Shown piece by piece: positions 5,713 through 6,318 of a DNA stretch of 6,318 bases (positions are counted from its first letter, which is position 1; the number at the start of each line of letters is the position of its first letter). The position numbers and the translations under genes are program-made. The notes below the pieces were generated by a model. It was given only the letters and a program-made list of their open reading frames with translations, was not told where the DNA came from and ran no database searches. Origin of the DNA: Acidobacteriota bacterium (GTDB taxonomy: Bacteria; Acidobacteriota; Terriglobia; Terriglobales; Acidobacteriaceae); the NCBI GenBank assembly GCA_021793595.1, contig JAJYSL010000257.1, forward strand, positions 1 to 6,318, given 5' to 3'.

Positions 5713-6318
5713 ATGATTACTTGTGTAATCAAACACGAGGAACTGCGAACTCGTCCCCGGACGATCGAGTGCCTGCGAAAACTCGGCAGTTTTCCGGTGC
5801 TCCTGGCTGTGCTGCTGGCGCTGGTCATCTTCCTGGCGATTCCCAAGTCCATCGCCGATCCCGATATTGGGTGGCACCTGCGCAACGCCCAGTATCAGAT
5901 CCACACTCATAGTTTTCTGCGGCAGGATCTTTACTCATTCACCACGCGCGGCAAGCCCTGGATGGACCACGAATGGCTTGCGGAAATTCCTTTCTACCTT
6001 GCGTGGCGGGCGTTTGGGCCACGCGGAGTGTTCTTCGTCAGCGTCGCTTTGATCGAAACCATCTTGCTGGGGATTTTTGGTCTGGCGTACGTGCAATCAA
6101 AGAGCGCCAAGTCTGCCTTCGTGATTTCGTTCGCAGCGATCTTTTTGGCGAGCGTTTCCTTTGGCCCGCGGACTCTGCTATTCGGCTGGGTGTTTCTGGT
6201 CGTCGAACTGGGAATTCTGTATCGCTTCCGGAGCGGGCGGCGACAACAGGATCTTTGGCTGTTGCCGTTCTTGTTTTTGCTGTGGGTCAACGCGCATGGG
6301 TCCTGGATCATCGGCATA
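5713..6318 (+). CDS. Multi-pass membrane protein, probable GT-C-type glycosyltransferase relative (truncated by window edge)
   Basis: The first 202 codons run without a stop to the end of the window. After a 25-residue polar start comes a membrane helix (about 27-44), then an extracytoplasmic loop (about 45-90) with S-I-A-DPD-IGWHLRN (D49, D51, H55), QDLYSFTTRGKPW (71-83) and DHEWLAEI (85-92). More hydrophobic segments follow (about 105-125, 127-145, 147-170 and 181-191) with short polar links. A DxD-like pair in the first outer loop, followed by further helices, is the general layout of GT-C transferases that use lipid-linked sugars (PMT/ArnT-like). The call is from layout, not from a confident family match. 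ATG 5713 is the first start after an in-frame TGA and has no strong ribosome binding site. A perfect 7-bp palindrome overlaps it. The gene is divergent from the pilus genes. It could modify pilins, or be unrelated. Confidence 0.7.
   Translation, partial: MITCVIKHEELRTRPRTIECLRKLGSFPVLLAVLLALVIFLAIPKSIADPDIGWHLRNAQYQIHTHSFLRQDLYSFTTRGKPWMDHEWLAEIPFYLAWRAFGPRGVFFVSVALIETILLGIFGLAYVQSKSAKSAFVISFAAIFLASVSFGPRTLLFGWVFLVVELGILYRFRSGRRQQDLWLLPFLFLLWVNAHGSWIIGI
5714..5731. promoter_or_regulatory. Palindrome TGATTAC-TTGT-GTAATCA over the start codon
   Basis: Perfect 7-bp arms with a 4-nt centre, beginning at the second base of the proposed ATG (5713). As DNA it looks like a repressor operator. As RNA it would form a small hairpin that could hide the start codon. 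Alternatively the true start lies downstream and this is leader sequence. Confidence 0.4.

Overview
The window holds part of a Tad (tight adherence, Flp-type IV pilus) locus on the minus strand and the start of an unrelated-looking membrane protein gene on the plus strand. The DNA is moderately GC-rich and densely coding. The gene order, the long cysteine-rich TadG-like protein and the style of the divergent membrane protein (DPD and DHEWLAE motifs) remind me of Acidobacteriota (Terriglobia). That placement is an inference from memory of such proteins and was not computed.

The minus-strand genes, in transcription order, are: a TadE-like minor pilin (4901-5491), a second TadE-like minor pilin (4442-4900), a large TadG-like protein (2752-4422), the Flp major pilin (2336-2518), the TadV/CpaA prepilin peptidase (1598-2140), CpaB/RcpC (793-1593) and the N-terminal third or so of the CpaC/RcpA outer-membrane secretin (1-767, cut by the window edge). 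The minor pilins abut or nearly abut each other. Peptidase, cpaB and cpaC are separated by 4 and 25 nt. The flp gene is set apart by a 233-nt leader and a 195-nt trailer. The trailer holds a strong hairpin without a U-tract, and the leader begins with two mutually exclusive small hairpins, so flp is probably expressed at a different level from its neighbours. The motor and platform genes (tadA/cpaF, tadB, tadC, cpaE/tadZ) are not in the window and would be expected to the left of base 1.

Together these genes supply the pilus subunit and minor subunits, the peptidase that matures them, and the outer-membrane channel with its periplasmic partner.

The divergent intergenic region (5492-5712) carries the ribosome binding site of the first tadE gene, a palindrome at 5601-5615 and a possible -10 element. 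The plus-strand gene begins at 5713, with a second palindrome overlapping its start codon. It encodes a multi-pass membrane protein, probably of the GT-C glycosyltransferase type, and runs off the right edge.

I see no RNA genes, mobile elements, CRISPR arrays or clear intrinsic terminators. I do not see a wholly new system. The most useful leads are the RNA structures around flp, the operator-like palindromes in the divergent region, and the possible link between the GT-C-like protein and the pilus.
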